A program made the translations under genes and the position numbers. From Streptosporangium pseudovulgare (GTDB taxonomy: Bacteria; Actinomycetota; Actinomycetes; Streptosporangiales; Streptosporangiaceae), in the NCBI RefSeq assembly GCF_014648055.1, contig NZ_BMQJ01000007.1, forward strand, positions 125,046 through 189,045: a DNA stretch of 64,000 nt. The letters run 5' to 3'. Positions 1 through 8,170 of the stretch are shown here, one piece after another. Within the stretch, counting starts at the first letter, position 1, and the number at the start of each line of letters is the position of its first letter. The notes beneath the pieces are model-generated. The model ran no database searches. It was not told the origin of the DNA and saw nothing but the letters and a program-made list of their open reading frames with translations.

Positions 1-102
1 CGACGCGCCGAGTCCGTGCACGAACGCCCTGACCGGTTCCGCGCCCGGCAGCTCCACCCAGCGGATCCGGCTTCCGTCGGCCCTCACCCGCGCGTCACGC
101 AT
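1..102 (-). CDS. Alpha/beta-fold hydrolase, N-terminal fragment
   Basis: Only the first 34 codons lie inside the window; the gene runs off the left edge. The translation starts MRDARVRADGSRIRW and reaches FVHGLGAS, which looks like the HGxG oxyanion-hole segment that follows the first strands of alpha/beta hydrolases. A strong ribosome binding site (GAGGAGGAG) sits just before the ATG at 102, which fixes the start. It diverges from the padR gene at 246, so the regulator may control it. The substrate cannot be told from this fragment. Confidence 0.6.
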   Translation of the reverse strand, partial: MRDARVRADGSRIRWVELPGAEPVRAFVHGLGAS

Positions 103-212
103 GTGCTCTCCTCCTCTGATGCGCATGTGCGTGTACCGGTGCGCCGACGCGTTCCGGCACGTCAGGTGTCGCCAGGCGCGTCTGATACATCGCGAAGGAG
201 ATACTAAGACAC

Positions 213-224
213 CGATATATATCG
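213..224. promoter_or_regulatory. AT-rich palindrome between hydrolase and padR (putative PadR operator)
   Basis: The perfect 12-bp palindrome CGATATATATCG lies in the 143-base gap between the divergent hydrolase and padR genes, 22 bases before the padR start. PadR regulators commonly bind AT-rich palindromes in their own divergent promoters. That this is the operator is inference from position and symmetry. Confidence 0.45.
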
Positions 225-245
225 AGCGCAAGTTACGATGCGGTC

Positions 246-788
246 ATGCTGGAGCTGGCCATCCTGGGGTTCCTCTATGAAGAGCCGCTGCACGGCTACG
301 AGCTGCGCAAGCGCACCGCCGCGCTGACCGGGCACGTGCGGCCGATCGCCGACGGCACGCTCTACCCGGCGATCAAGCGCCTGGAGCGCGCCGGGCTGCT
401 CGCCCGCGAGCTGCGGCCCGGCACGCTCGCCGCCCCCCGGCACGTGCTGAGCCTCACCCCGGCCGGACGGGAAGAGCTGCTGCGCCGCCTGGGTGAGCCG
501 GACGAGCAGTTCGTCACCGACGAGAACCGCTGGTTCACCGTCCTGGCCTTCCTGCGCCACCTCGGTGACCCCGCGCGGCAGGCCGCGGTCTTACGCCGCC
601 GGCTGGACTTCCTCACCGAGCCCGCCAGCTTCTTCTGGGACGGTGACCGCCCGCTGCGCGCCGCCGACTTCGACGACCCCTTCCGGCAGGGCCTGTTCAC
701 GATCGCCACCGCGACCAGCCGTACGGAGATCCACTGGTTGCGCGAGACCCTCGACCTGCTGGACCGGGAGCCGGGCCCGGCACGCTGA
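246..788 (+). CDS. PadR family transcriptional regulator
   Basis: This 180-residue protein has the PadR winged-helix domain at residues 1-80, including LHGYELRKR and DGTLYPAIKRLERAGLL, the recognition-helix region of the family. The C-terminal half is helical and probably dimerises (PadR C-terminal type). It likely represses itself and the divergent hydrolase through the palindrome at 213-224. The length is normal for the family. The effector is unknown. Confidence 0.88.
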   Translation: MLELAILGFLYEEPLHGYELRKRTAALTGHVRPIADGTLYPAIKRLERAGLLARELRPGTLAAPRHVLSLTPAGREELLRRLGEPDEQFVTDENRWFTVLAFLRHLGDPARQAAVLRRRLDFLTEPASFFWDGDRPLRAADFDDPFRQGLFTIATATSRTEIHWLRETLDLLDREPGPAR

Positions 789-876
789 CCGGGGCACGCC
801 GGAGCGGACGCCCGGCGACCGCCATGCGGGTGGGCCGGGAACCCGGATCGGGCCGGCACCCCTTCGGCCGACCTGG

Positions 877-1000
877 CCGGAGGCACGGCTCAGGCCGGTG
901 ACCAGACGGCCGGCGGCACGAGCATCTCGTCCTCGGTGCCGGAGGCACGGCTCAGGCCGGCGGCCAGAGTGCCAGTGGCACGAGCATCTCGTCCTCGGTC
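877..1000. repeat. 62-bp imperfect tandem duplication at the 3' end of the phosphodiesterase gene
   Basis: Two copies, 877-938 and 939-1000, share a 22-base block (CCGGAGGCACGGCTCAGGCCGG at 877 and 939) and a 23-base block (from GGCACGAGCATC at 915 and 977) at exactly 62 bases. The middle has diverged. The copy further from the gene body encodes a second version of its last residues (EDEMLVP..W.PA) beyond the present stop, so the end of the gene was duplicated. Confidence 0.8.
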
Positions 1001-2214
1001 AGCGCCCCGTGCTCGAAACGCGGGCCGCGCACCGGGAGGGGGAAGCGGGGCGAGGCCGCGACGGCCACCACCTCCCCGAGCCGCTCCCGGACGGCCGGGG
1101 TCAGCTCCAGCAGGCCCAGGCCGGGCAGCTCGCCGGCGGCCAGCACGAGCGCGTGCTCGCCGAGCGCGGCGGCGAGCCGTTCCGCCGCCTCGCCGGCCCG
1201 TCCCGGGCGCGGGTGGAGCCAGCGCACCCGTCCCGCGCCCCCGCCCGGCAGCGCGCACAGCTCCGGGGCGTCCACCTCGGCCCACGCGGCCTCCAGGACC
1301 GGATCGGGGGCGACGGGCACCTGTCCGTGGTCGGAGTGCGCGATCACGTGCCAGCCCCGCGCGGCCCAGGACAGCGCGTGACGCTCCAACCCGGCGACGG
1401 CGCGCATGGCGAGAGGGTCGTAACCGTGCCGGTGAAAGTGGTCGTCCAGGTTGACGTAGATCCACAGCAGCAGCCGCCGGCCGTCCGCGGCGTGCTCCGC
1501 GAACGCGGCCTCGACGTCGCGGGCCACGGCCGCCACCAGGCTCTCCGGGTCGAGCGCCTGGGCCGCGAGTTCGCGCCGCCGCGCCGCCGGGACGCCGCCG
1601 GCGTCCCGGAACGCCGGGAACCGGGCGGCTCCCCGGAGCAGGGCCGCCGACCAGGGGCTCGTGAGCGTGTCGATCTCGCGCCCCACGGCGACGGCGACGG
1701 TCCCGGGAAGCGCGGCCGCGCGCTCGAACACGGTCGTCCGCGCCGCGATGAGATCACCGTTCGGCGGACCGCCGTCGGAGAAGGCGCCGCCGGAAAGGGC
1801 GTCCACGGGAGGGCCGCCGCCCGGCGGAGCGCCGTCCGCCCGGTCCGGTACGGCTCGCGCGAGGGTCTCGCCGGTGATCACGTTCACGAGGGAGCCGTCG
1901 GCGGGCGAGCGGCAGGCGGCTCCGATCGCCAGGTGCCCGGCGACGGGAAGGCCGGTGACCGAGGTCATCCAGGCGGTCGCCGAGGTGCTGGGGAACGTCG
2001 AGGTGAGGCGGGCGAGATCGGCCGCGGGCCAGGCCGCGCGGGCCGCCCGCCATGACAGGCCGTCCACCGCGAGGACGACGACGCCGCGCTCGGCCCGGTC
2101 CAGCGCCGCCAGGATCCGGTCCGGCACCGCGCGCAACGACTCCCGGGGGTGGGGTGTGACACCGACCCCCGGGACGCCGGCGTGTCCGCCCGTCAGGTCC
2201 GCGTCATCCGGCAA
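952..2214 (-). CDS. Alkaline phosphatase superfamily / type I phosphodiesterase-like protein
   Basis: About 420 residues. It shows a metal-binding VLAVDGLS near residue 50, a nucleophile region LTSTFPSTSATAWMTSVTGLPVAGH, and later DDHFHRHGYD and HVIAHSDHGQVP, which supply the Asp/His metal ligands of the alkaline-phosphatase/nucleotide-pyrophosphatase fold. It therefore probably hydrolyses a phosphodiester or phosphomonoester, perhaps one made by the nucleotidyltransferase or NDK-like protein of the cluster (inference). The start is uncertain: the first in-frame start is TTG at 2214 with no clear RBS, and GTG around codon 30 is an alternative. It lies just downstream of the 47-residue peptide gene on the same strand. 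Confidence 0.8.
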   Translation of the reverse strand: MPDDADLTGGHAGVPGVGVTPHPRESLRAVPDRILAALDRAERGVVVLAVDGLSWRAARAAWPAADLARLTSTFPSTSATAWMTSVTGLPVAGHLAIGAACRSPADGSLVNVITGETLARAVPDRADGAPPGGGPPVDALSGGAFSDGGPPNGDLIAARTTVFERAAALPGTVAVAVGREIDTLTSPWSAALLRGAARFPAFRDAGGVPAARRRELAAQALDPESLVAAVARDVEAAFAEHAADGRRLLLWIYVNLDDHFHRHGYDPLAMRAVAGLERHALSWAARGWHVIAHSDHGQVPVAPDPVLEAAWAEVDAPELCALPGGGAGRVRWLHPRPGRAGEAAERLAAALGEHALVLAAGELPGLGLLELTPAVRERLGEVVAVAASPRFPLPVRGPRFEHGALTEDEMLVPLALWPPA

Positions 2215-2259
2215 GGCCGGACGGGTTTCTCGCGACGGACGTCCCGGGTACTCCGATCA

Positions 2260-2403
2260 TCAGTAATTCGGCACGCAGTCCGTGCAGGTCGTGCGGAATT
2301 TCATCACCTGTACGGCCTGGCGCTCGGAGAGCATTGTCTCCACGAGTTCAGGCGTGAGCATAACCGGGGTTTCGGTCGTCGTTTGCTGCAGGATCTCGGG
2401 CAT
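2260..2403 (-). CDS. Putative ribosomal precursor peptide, 47 aa, Cys-rich C-terminus
   Basis: This small gene has all the signals of a real one: a near-perfect promoter (2458-2486), an AGGAGG site 9 bases before the ATG at 2403, and a stop at 2260. The peptide begins MPEILQQTTTETP, continues with an acidic helical stretch (TPELVETMLSERQAVQVM), and ends KFRTTCTDCVPNY. An acidic leader followed by a short Cys/Thr-rich tail is the usual layout of modified-peptide precursors; where the core begins is inference (after K35 or the FR pair is plausible). It sits among two peptidases, a sulfur-transfer ATPase and an exporter. I recognise no known precursor family. Confidence 0.75.
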   Translation of the reverse strand: MPEILQQTTTETPVMLTPELVETMLSERQAVQVMKFRTTCTDCVPNY

Positions 2404-2457
2404 CACGCGGGACCTCCTGACGGGGATTTGACGATTTCCCCTGAGATTATGTGAATG

Positions 2458-2486
2458 AACGTAAAATGGGGCGACTTACCTGTCAA
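2458..2486 (-). promoter_or_regulatory. Sigma-70-type promoter of the 47-aa peptide gene
   Basis: On the minus strand a perfect -35 box TTGACA (2486-2481) is followed, after exactly 17 bases, by the -10 box TACGTT (2463-2458). Transcription would start near 2451, about 48 bases before the peptide start codon. Such a consensus promoter is rare in this GC-rich window and suggests strong, separate expression of the peptide and the phosphodiesterase behind it. Confidence 0.8.
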
Positions 2487-2688
2487 CGGGGAAATCGCAC
2501 AGTCCGCCGTTCATTTACCGGCGGGCTCGCGCCGTGCGCCGGTACGTCCCGTCAACGGCCCCGGCCGCATACCGGTGCGCCGCTCACCGAACCGGTGAAA
2601 ACCTCCGGAAGCCCCGACGAACCCCGAGGGCCCGGGCACCGGCCCGTCCCGGCCCCCGCGCCCGGCGACGCCCGGGAAGGGCCCCGGG

Positions 2689-3903
2689 TCACCCGGCCTC
2701 CCCCGCGGCCACCGGGGACCTGCGGCGCGACAGCAGCACGTACGCCGCCACCGCCGCGAACGCCACCGCGCTGAAGGCGTAGATGAGCCGGAACTCCACG
2801 AACCGGATGATGAACGCCCCCACCGCCATCGACGCCACGAACGGCAGGTCGATCAGCGCGTCCATCGCGGTCAGCGCCCGGCCCTGCAGCCCGGCCTCGG
2901 TGCGGCGCTGCACGAGCGTGGTGGTCGCGACCATGAACACCGGGATGGAGAAACCGACGAAGACGCCGCTCACGCAGACGCTCACCACGCTCGTCGGGAT
3001 CACCAGCAGCAGACCGAACGCGCTGGAGGCGAAGCCGACGGCCGCCGTGCGCTGCTCGCCGTACCTCCTGATGAGGGTCCCGGTGATCAGGCCGCCGACG
3101 ATGGCGCCACCGCCCTCGAACGCGGCGATCACCCCGACGAACGCGGGCGGCCGGTCCAGTCCCTGGTCCACCGCGGCGAACATGGCGGAGTTGATGAGCC
3201 CCGCCGCGCCCAGTGCCAGGCCGAGCGCGACGACGCCCGCGCGCAGCTCCGCGTCGCGCAGGATGTGGCGGATGCCGGCGGTGAGGTCGCGCGTCAGGCG
3301 GCCCGGCTCACGCTCGCGCTCGCCGGAGCGCGTCAGGTCGGGTGCGCGGCGCAGCGCCAGGAGCACCAGCACCGACACCAGGAAGGTGCCCGCGTCCAGC
3401 ACCGCCACCGCGCTCAGGCCCATCGCGGTGAAGAGGGCGGCGCCCAGCAGCGGCCCGATGATCCGCAGCCCCTGGCTGAAGGAGCCGAACAGGCCGTTGG
3501 CGTCGCCGAGCAGCTCGGAGGGGAGCATGGAGTGGACCAGCCCGCCCCTGGCCGCGTTGAACACCTGGTTGGAGACGCCGTAGCCGAAGGTGACGACGAA
3601 GACGATCCACAGGTCGCCGGGGTGCCGTACCAGCAGCAGCGACAGCACCAGCACGGCGGCGACCAGGTCGTTGACGATCATCGTCGTGCGACGCGGGAAC
3701 CGGTCCACCAGCAGCCCGGTGAGCGGGGCGATGAAGGACGGCAGCGACAGCAGCACCAGGACGACGCCGGCCATCGAGTCCGACCCGGTCAGGTCCTTGA
3801 CGAAGATGGCGAGGACGATCAGCAGGGCGCGGTCGCCGAACATGTTGACCGCCTGGCCGAAGAAGAGCAGGACGAACTGTCGGTCACGCAGGAGCCTGCG
3901 CAT
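2689..3903 (-). CDS. MFS transporter (DHA3-like exporter)
   Basis: This 404-residue membrane protein has about 12 hydrophobic segments and the MFS signature between helices 2 and 3 (GLLVDRFPRRT). It begins MRRLLRDRQFVLLFFGQAVNMFGD, typical of the MFS_3 group that exports siderophores and macrolides. Its start overlaps the end of the aminopeptidase gene by 20 bases, so the two are co-translated. In this context it most likely exports the cluster product; the substrate is inferred only from the neighbourhood. Confidence 0.85.
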   Translation of the reverse strand: MRRLLRDRQFVLLFFGQAVNMFGDRALLIVLAIFVKDLTGSDSMAGVVLVLLSLPSFIAPLTGLLVDRFPRRTTMIVNDLVAAVLVLSLLLVRHPGDLWIVFVVTFGYGVSNQVFNAARGGLVHSMLPSELLGDANGLFGSFSQGLRIIGPLLGAALFTAMGLSAVAVLDAGTFLVSVLVLLALRRAPDLTRSGEREREPGRLTRDLTAGIRHILRDAELRAGVVALGLALGAAGLINSAMFAAVDQGLDRPPAFVGVIAAFEGGGAIVGGLITGTLIRRYGEQRTAAVGFASSAFGLLLVIPTSVVSVCVSGVFVGFSIPVFMVATTTLVQRRTEAGLQGRALTAMDALIDLPFVASMAVGAFIIRFVEFRLIYAFSAVAFAAVAAYVLLSRRRSPVAAGEAG

Positions 3904-6109
3904 CGGCGCCCCTTTCGGCGGTGGTCGTCTCCTCTGCCCAGCCCGCCTCGACGAGGACGGACAGGAACCCGTCGGCGAAGTCCGTCCCGACGGGCAGTTC
4001 GGCGGCGTACTCGGCGTACCGGGCCAGCTCCGCGCGGTCCCGCGTGCCGTCGACGCCGTGCGCCAGCGCGAGCATCAGCGCGTAGGCGCGGGAGCGGTCC
4101 GCGGCCAGCCGCCCGTCGATCCAGTCCCGCCCGGCCGGGCTCGCGGCCTCGGCCAGCCCGCGCAGGTTGAAGGGCCCCTCCCAGGTACGGCGCAGCGGCG
4201 GCCCCACGGGCTCCGGTGTGCCCGGCCCGGTTCCCGACGCCGACGGCTCCGGCCCCGCGCGGCCCGCCGACGCGGTTTCGGGCCGCGCGCTGCCAGGGCT
4301 CTCGGGCTCCGCACGGCCGGAGCTCTCGGGCCCCGCCGACGCGGGCTCCGACCGGGTGTCGGGCAGCAGCCCGGCGACGTGCGCGGACAGGCCCTCGACC
4401 CACCGGCGCGGCCCCGGGTCGCCCGGTCGGCCGCACAGCCGGTCCACCCCGTCGAACGCGCCGAGCGCCACCGCCGTACGGTGCCGCAGCAGCCCGCGCG
4501 CCCGCTCCGCCATCCGGTCCGCCGTCCGGTCCGCCGTCCGCTCCGCTGTCCGTTCCACCGCCCGTTCCGCCGCCCGCTCCGCCGTTCGGTCAGCCGTACG
4601 GTCCGCGATTCGGTCCGCCGGGGGCGCGCCGGGCCGGGGCAGGCACTCCAGCAGCCGCGCCGCGGCCCAGCGGGTCGCGATCCGCTCCAGCTCCTCCCGG
4701 TCCTCCTCGCCGGCGGCGGCCAGCACCGCGGCGGTGGCGCAGGCGATCGTCGCGGTGCGCCGCAGCTCCTGGAAGTCCACCTTGTCGAGGGTGTCGGCGG
4801 AGCTGTGGTTGAACCGGTCCGGCCAGTGGCCGAGCGTGACCGTGGGGCAGCCGACCGACCGGTCCACCAGCAGGCTGTGGTCGGAGGCGCCGACGAACGG
4901 CGTGGCCCGCCAGGCCCAGGTGTCGCAGGCCACGGCGCCCGAGTAGGAGCGGCCGGCCTGCGGGAGCGCGCCGACCACGTACTCGGCCAGCGCGTTGACG
5001 AAACCGGGCAGGTGGTCGGGGCTGCGCTCGACGATGAGCGGGCCGCCGCACAGTCGCTGGTCCTGACCCGCCATGTCCACGTTCACCGCGGCCACCGGCG
5101 GAGCGGGCGCGACGTCGTGCAGGTAGGCGGCCATGCCGGTGAACTCCGGGCCCCACACGAAGCGGACGGCCCGGCGACCGCGCCGGGCGCCCGCGAGGAC
5201 GGCCGCCGCGCCGAGGAGGGCGGCGACCCCCGAGGCGTTGTCGTTGGCGCTGGGGCGGGGGTGGCACAGGTGCGCCGACAGCAGCACCTCCTCCTCCGCC
5301 GCGGGGTCGCCGGGCTCCCGGGGCTCCCCGGGCAGCAGCGCGGTGACCACGGGCATGGGCGCCGCGCCGTGGGTCCGTACCGTGACGCGCACGCGGTCGC
5401 GTCCCGCCAGGTCGGCGAGCTGCCCGGGGGTGAGACTGAAGGCGAGGAGGGTGCCGCCCGCGCGCAGCTCGATCCGGCCGGTCCTGCCGGGGCCGGAGAC
5501 GCGGTCGGACGCCAGGCCGAGCGCGCCGTACCGGGCGGCGAGGTCCAGCGCCGCGGGCAGCGGCAGGTCCGGGTCGTCGTGGACGGCGACGGCGCCGCGC
5601 AGCCGTTCCGGGTCGTCGTGCGCCGTGACTGCGCCGCGCGTGCGCCCCGGCCCGCCCGCCCCGGGCGCGGACCCCGGCGCCGTCCCGCGTGCGGACCCCG
5701 GCGTCGCTCCGCGGGTCGTCCCCGGTCCCGCGCCGAGCCGGACGACGGGAGCGTCGACCCCGTCGGGACCGGTGGGCGCCGAGTATGCCGCGAGCGCGAA
5801 CGGCCGGTCCGGGTAGGCGGCCACGCCGGCCAGCTCGGCGTGGACGGGCGTCCACGAGGAGGGGGCGCGGAAGGTCCACCAGTGCCGGCCGCCGTCGGCG
5901 GGGAACTCCAGCAGCCGCACGTCGGAGAGCCCCGCCCGCTCCGCGCGCTCGGCGACGTACGCGGCGGCCGCCATGATCCCGTCGGACGCCTGGTAGCGGT
6001 CGAACCGGCACAGCTCGGCGACGTCCCGCTCGGCCGCCCCGACGTCGAACCGGGCGTGCACCAGCCCGGCGGTCCCGCCGACGTCCCCCGCCGCGCCGGG
6101 CCCCGTCAT
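3884..6109 (-). CDS. M28/DUF4910-type aminopeptidase with an Arg/Glu-rich insert
   Basis: 741 residues. The metal site is clear: HLCHPRPSANDNASG at about 280-294 matches the HxCHPxxANDNxSG motif of DUF4910/M28-like aminopeptidases, followed by WGPEFTGM with the catalytic Glu, NVDMAGQ and GASDHSLL. It probably trims a peptide N-terminus or hydrolyses a related amide. Two odd low-complexity parts are present: a Gly/Pro/Ala stretch near 130-160 and a run of ADRTAER-type repeats near 495-530. The last 200 residues are poorly conserved to my eye. It is in the operon between the methyltransferase-aminotransferase fusion and the exporter. A cytoplasmic location is likely, as no signal peptide is seen. 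Confidence 0.75.
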   Translation of the reverse strand: MTGPGAAGDVGGTAGLVHARFDVGAAERDVAELCRFDRYQASDGIMAAAAYVAERAERAGLSDVRLLEFPADGGRHWWTFRAPSSWTPVHAELAGVAAYPDRPFALAAYSAPTGPDGVDAPVVRLGAGPGTTRGATPGSARGTAPGSAPGAGGPGRTRGAVTAHDDPERLRGAVAVHDDPDLPLPAALDLAARYGALGLASDRVSGPGRTGRIELRAGGTLLAFSLTPGQLADLAGRDRVRVTVRTHGAAPMPVVTALLPGEPREPGDPAAEEEVLLSAHLCHPRPSANDNASGVAALLGAAAVLAGARRGRRAVRFVWGPEFTGMAAYLHDVAPAPPVAAVNVDMAGQDQRLCGGPLIVERSPDHLPGFVNALAEYVVGALPQAGRSYSGAVACDTWAWRATPFVGASDHSLLVDRSVGCPTVTLGHWPDRFNHSSADTLDKVDFQELRRTATIACATAAVLAAAGEEDREELERIATRWAAARLLECLPRPGAPPADRIADRTADRTAERAAERAVERTAERTADRTADRMAERARGLLRHRTAVALGAFDGVDRLCGRPGDPGPRRWVEGLSAHVAGLLPDTRSEPASAGPESSGRAEPESPGSARPETASAGRAGPEPSASGTGPGTPEPVGPPLRRTWEGPFNLRGLAEAASPAGRDWIDGRLAADRSRAYALMLALAHGVDGTRDRAELARYAEYAAELPVGTDFADGFLSVLVEAGWAEETTTAERGADAQAPA

Positions 6110-6210
6110 CCGGCCCTCCCGCCCGCCACCGGCTCCGCCTGCCCGCCACGGACCACCGTGTCCGCCGCCACCGTGTCCGCCGCCATCGGTTCCGTCACCG
6201 GTCCCGTCAT
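6106..6210 (-). CDS. 34-codon bridging mini-ORF (possible translational coupler)
   Basis: This ORF starts with an ATG that overlaps the stop of the upstream fusion gene (ATGA) and ends with a TGA that overlaps the ATG of the aminopeptidase gene (ATGA). The sequence begins MTGPVTEPMAADTVAADTV and is of low complexity. It starts with the same residues, MTGP, as the next protein. It may simply carry ribosomes across the 96-base gap. A functional peptide is not indicated. Confidence 0.3.
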   Translation of the reverse strand: MTGPVTEPMAADTVAADTVVRGGQAEPVAGGRAG

Positions 6211-8108
6211 CCGCTCACCGCCGTCCGGCCGGTCCGCCCGCCGTCGCCCGCGGCGGCCACCGCCTCGCGCAGCGCCCGCCGGCGCGCGGCCGACAGCGGC
6301 ACGCTGATCCTCGTCAGCGCGGGGCCGCCGGCGCGGTGGCGCAGCGGCCTGCCGAGAACACCCGGCGGGGCGTCTCCCTCGACCGTCACCCACGGCAGCG
6401 CGGGGTGTCCGGGGTCGGCCTCCCGGCCCAGGGCGCGCAGGGCCGCGACGAGCTCCGGCTTGGCCTCCGCGACGGCCGCGCGCAGCGGGCCGAGGACGTC
6501 GCCCTGCTCCAGCAGCTTCAGCGCGACCTCCAGCGACAGCGGTGACACGGCCAGCGGCGGGGCCACCGCGCGCAGGGTGTCCGCGGCGCCGGCGGAGGCG
6601 ACGGCGAACCCGGCGCGCAGGCCGCCGCAGCAGTACCCCTTGGAAACGCTGCGCAGCACGACGAGGCCGCGGGCTCGCGTCGTGAGCGGCACCGCGCTCA
6701 CCTCCGGTCCCGCGTAGGCCGCGCACGCCTCGTCGACCACCAGCAGGCCGCCGGCCCCGCTCACCGCCTCGGCCAGTTCCAGGACGCGGCCGGGCGGCAG
6801 CAGGTCACCGCGCACCCCGGGCCGCTCGACGAGCACCATCGAGGGCCGGAGCCGGGCCACCAGCTCCGGGGCCGCGACGTCCGCCGGGTCGAACACGTGG
6901 AGGGCCGCGCCCCGCCGCGCCGCCCACGCCGGCAGGTCGGGATGGGCGTACGGCGTGCACAGCAGCGCCCTGCCCGGCGCGGCGAGCGCGCTCAGCGCGT
7001 TGAGCAGCCCGGTCGTCCCGGCCCCGGTCACGACCCGGTCGGCGGACAGGTCCGCGCCGAAGTGCCGGCCGAGCACCGGTGCCGCGCGGGCGCCGCCGTA
7101 CGGATCGTCCAGCGCGTAGCGCCGCGCGGTCTCGGCGAGCCCGCCCGGTTCCGCGGCCGCCCCCGCCCAGGCCCGGTCGACGGCCCCGCGCACGTACTCC
7201 ACCTCGTCGGGCGCCCAGCGCAGGTCCACCTCCCCGGCGGACGGCTCCGAGCGCGCGTGGTCGAGCACCGCGGGCTCGGGGCGCGCGGGCGCCACGGCGA
7301 CGAACTGGACGTACCGGGTGCCGGGCCGTACCGGGGAGCCGGCGGTGAAGTCCGCGTCGGCGCGCACGATGTCGAAGCCGGTCTCGCGGAGCAGGGCGGC
7401 CACCTCGTTCGGCTGGTAGAGCCGCACGTCGTCGCGGAGCACGGTGACCGTCTCCCCGGACCCGGGCCCGGAGCCGGAGGCGTCAGGGTTCCCCGTACCG
7501 GCGGCGTTCCCGGAGCCGTTCGCGCTTCCGGCCCCGGTGCGGCGGGTGACGCGCAGCTCGCCGCGGCTGCGCCCGCTCACCGGGTCGTAGGAGCGCAGGA
7601 AGTCGAAGACCTCCCCCTCGGCCTCGAAGCGCGCGGTCGGCTCGTAGCGGCTCAGGATGGCCGAGACGTTGGAGTGGTCCAGGATCAGCACGCCCCCGGC
7701 CGCGAGGCGCTCGCGCACCCGGGCCAGCAGCGCGCGCTGCTCGGCGTCGGCGCCCCAGCCGAACGCCTGCACGCAGATCGCCGCGTCCGCCTCGGGGAGG
7801 TCGGGGGCGGCCAGCAGGTCGGCGTGGCGGAACTCGACGCGGACGCCCGCCCGGCCGGCCGCCTCGGCGGCCCGGTCGAGCGCCCACGCGCAGACGTCGA
7901 CGCCGACCACCTCGAAGCCGTGCCGGGCCAGGGGGACCGCGTGCCGTCCGACGCCGCAGCCCAGGTCGAGCACCCGCCGCCCGGGGGCGTGCTCATGGAG
8001 GATCTCGGCCAGGTAGGCGACCTCGCCCGCCGTACGCTCGGCGGTGTACTCGTGGCGGGCGAAGCTCCAGTAGTCGGCGGTGAAGTAGTCGGCGTACCAG
8101 CCCGTCAC
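6207..8108 (-). CDS. SAM-dependent methyltransferase fused to a PLP aminotransferase
   Basis: 633 residues in two parts. Residues 1-260 form a class I methyltransferase, with motif I VLDLGCGVGRHA at 46-57 and the acidic VGVDV that binds SAM ribose. Residues 290-625 form a fold-type I aminotransferase of the class I/II (HisC-like) group: VVTGAGTTGLLNAL, VVDEACAAY, and SVSKGYCCGGLRAGF, in which K490 is the expected PLP lysine. The parts are joined by a Gly/Ser/Asn-rich linker near 200-215. The fusion implies consecutive methylation and transamination of one substrate, perhaps a non-standard amino acid for the cluster product (inference). GTG start; operon with the PP-loop gene upstream. Confidence 0.85.
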   Translation of the reverse strand: MTGWYADYFTADYWSFARHEYTAERTAGEVAYLAEILHEHAPGRRVLDLGCGVGRHAVPLARHGFEVVGVDVCAWALDRAAEAAGRAGVRVEFRHADLLAAPDLPEADAAICVQAFGWGADAEQRALLARVRERLAAGGVLILDHSNVSAILSRYEPTARFEAEGEVFDFLRSYDPVSGRSRGELRVTRRTGAGSANGSGNAAGTGNPDASGSGPGSGETVTVLRDDVRLYQPNEVAALLRETGFDIVRADADFTAGSPVRPGTRYVQFVAVAPARPEPAVLDHARSEPSAGEVDLRWAPDEVEYVRGAVDRAWAGAAAEPGGLAETARRYALDDPYGGARAAPVLGRHFGADLSADRVVTGAGTTGLLNALSALAAPGRALLCTPYAHPDLPAWAARRGAALHVFDPADVAAPELVARLRPSMVLVERPGVRGDLLPPGRVLELAEAVSGAGGLLVVDEACAAYAGPEVSAVPLTTRARGLVVLRSVSKGYCCGGLRAGFAVASAGAADTLRAVAPPLAVSPLSLEVALKLLEQGDVLGPLRAAVAEAKPELVAALRALGREADPGHPALPWVTVEGDAPPGVLGRPLRHRAGGPALTRISVPLSAARRRALREAVAAAGDGGRTGRTAVSG

Positions 8109-8170
8109 GCGAACCGGCCCGTCACATGGACCCCCGGCGCGTGAACCCCCGGCGCGGAGAAGCCCGTCAC
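8105..8170 (-). CDS. 21-codon bridging mini-ORF (possible translational coupler)
   Basis: The ORF reads VTGFSAPGVHAPGVHVTGRF and one more residue. Its GTG overlaps the TGA of the PP-loop gene and its TGA overlaps the GTG of the methyltransferase-aminotransferase gene. It contains an internal APGVH duplication and repeats the junction sequence GTGACGGGC. It probably arose by duplication of the overlap and could keep translation coupled. There is no sign of an independent function. Confidence 0.3.
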   Translation of the reverse strand: MTGFSAPGVHAPGVHVTGRFA

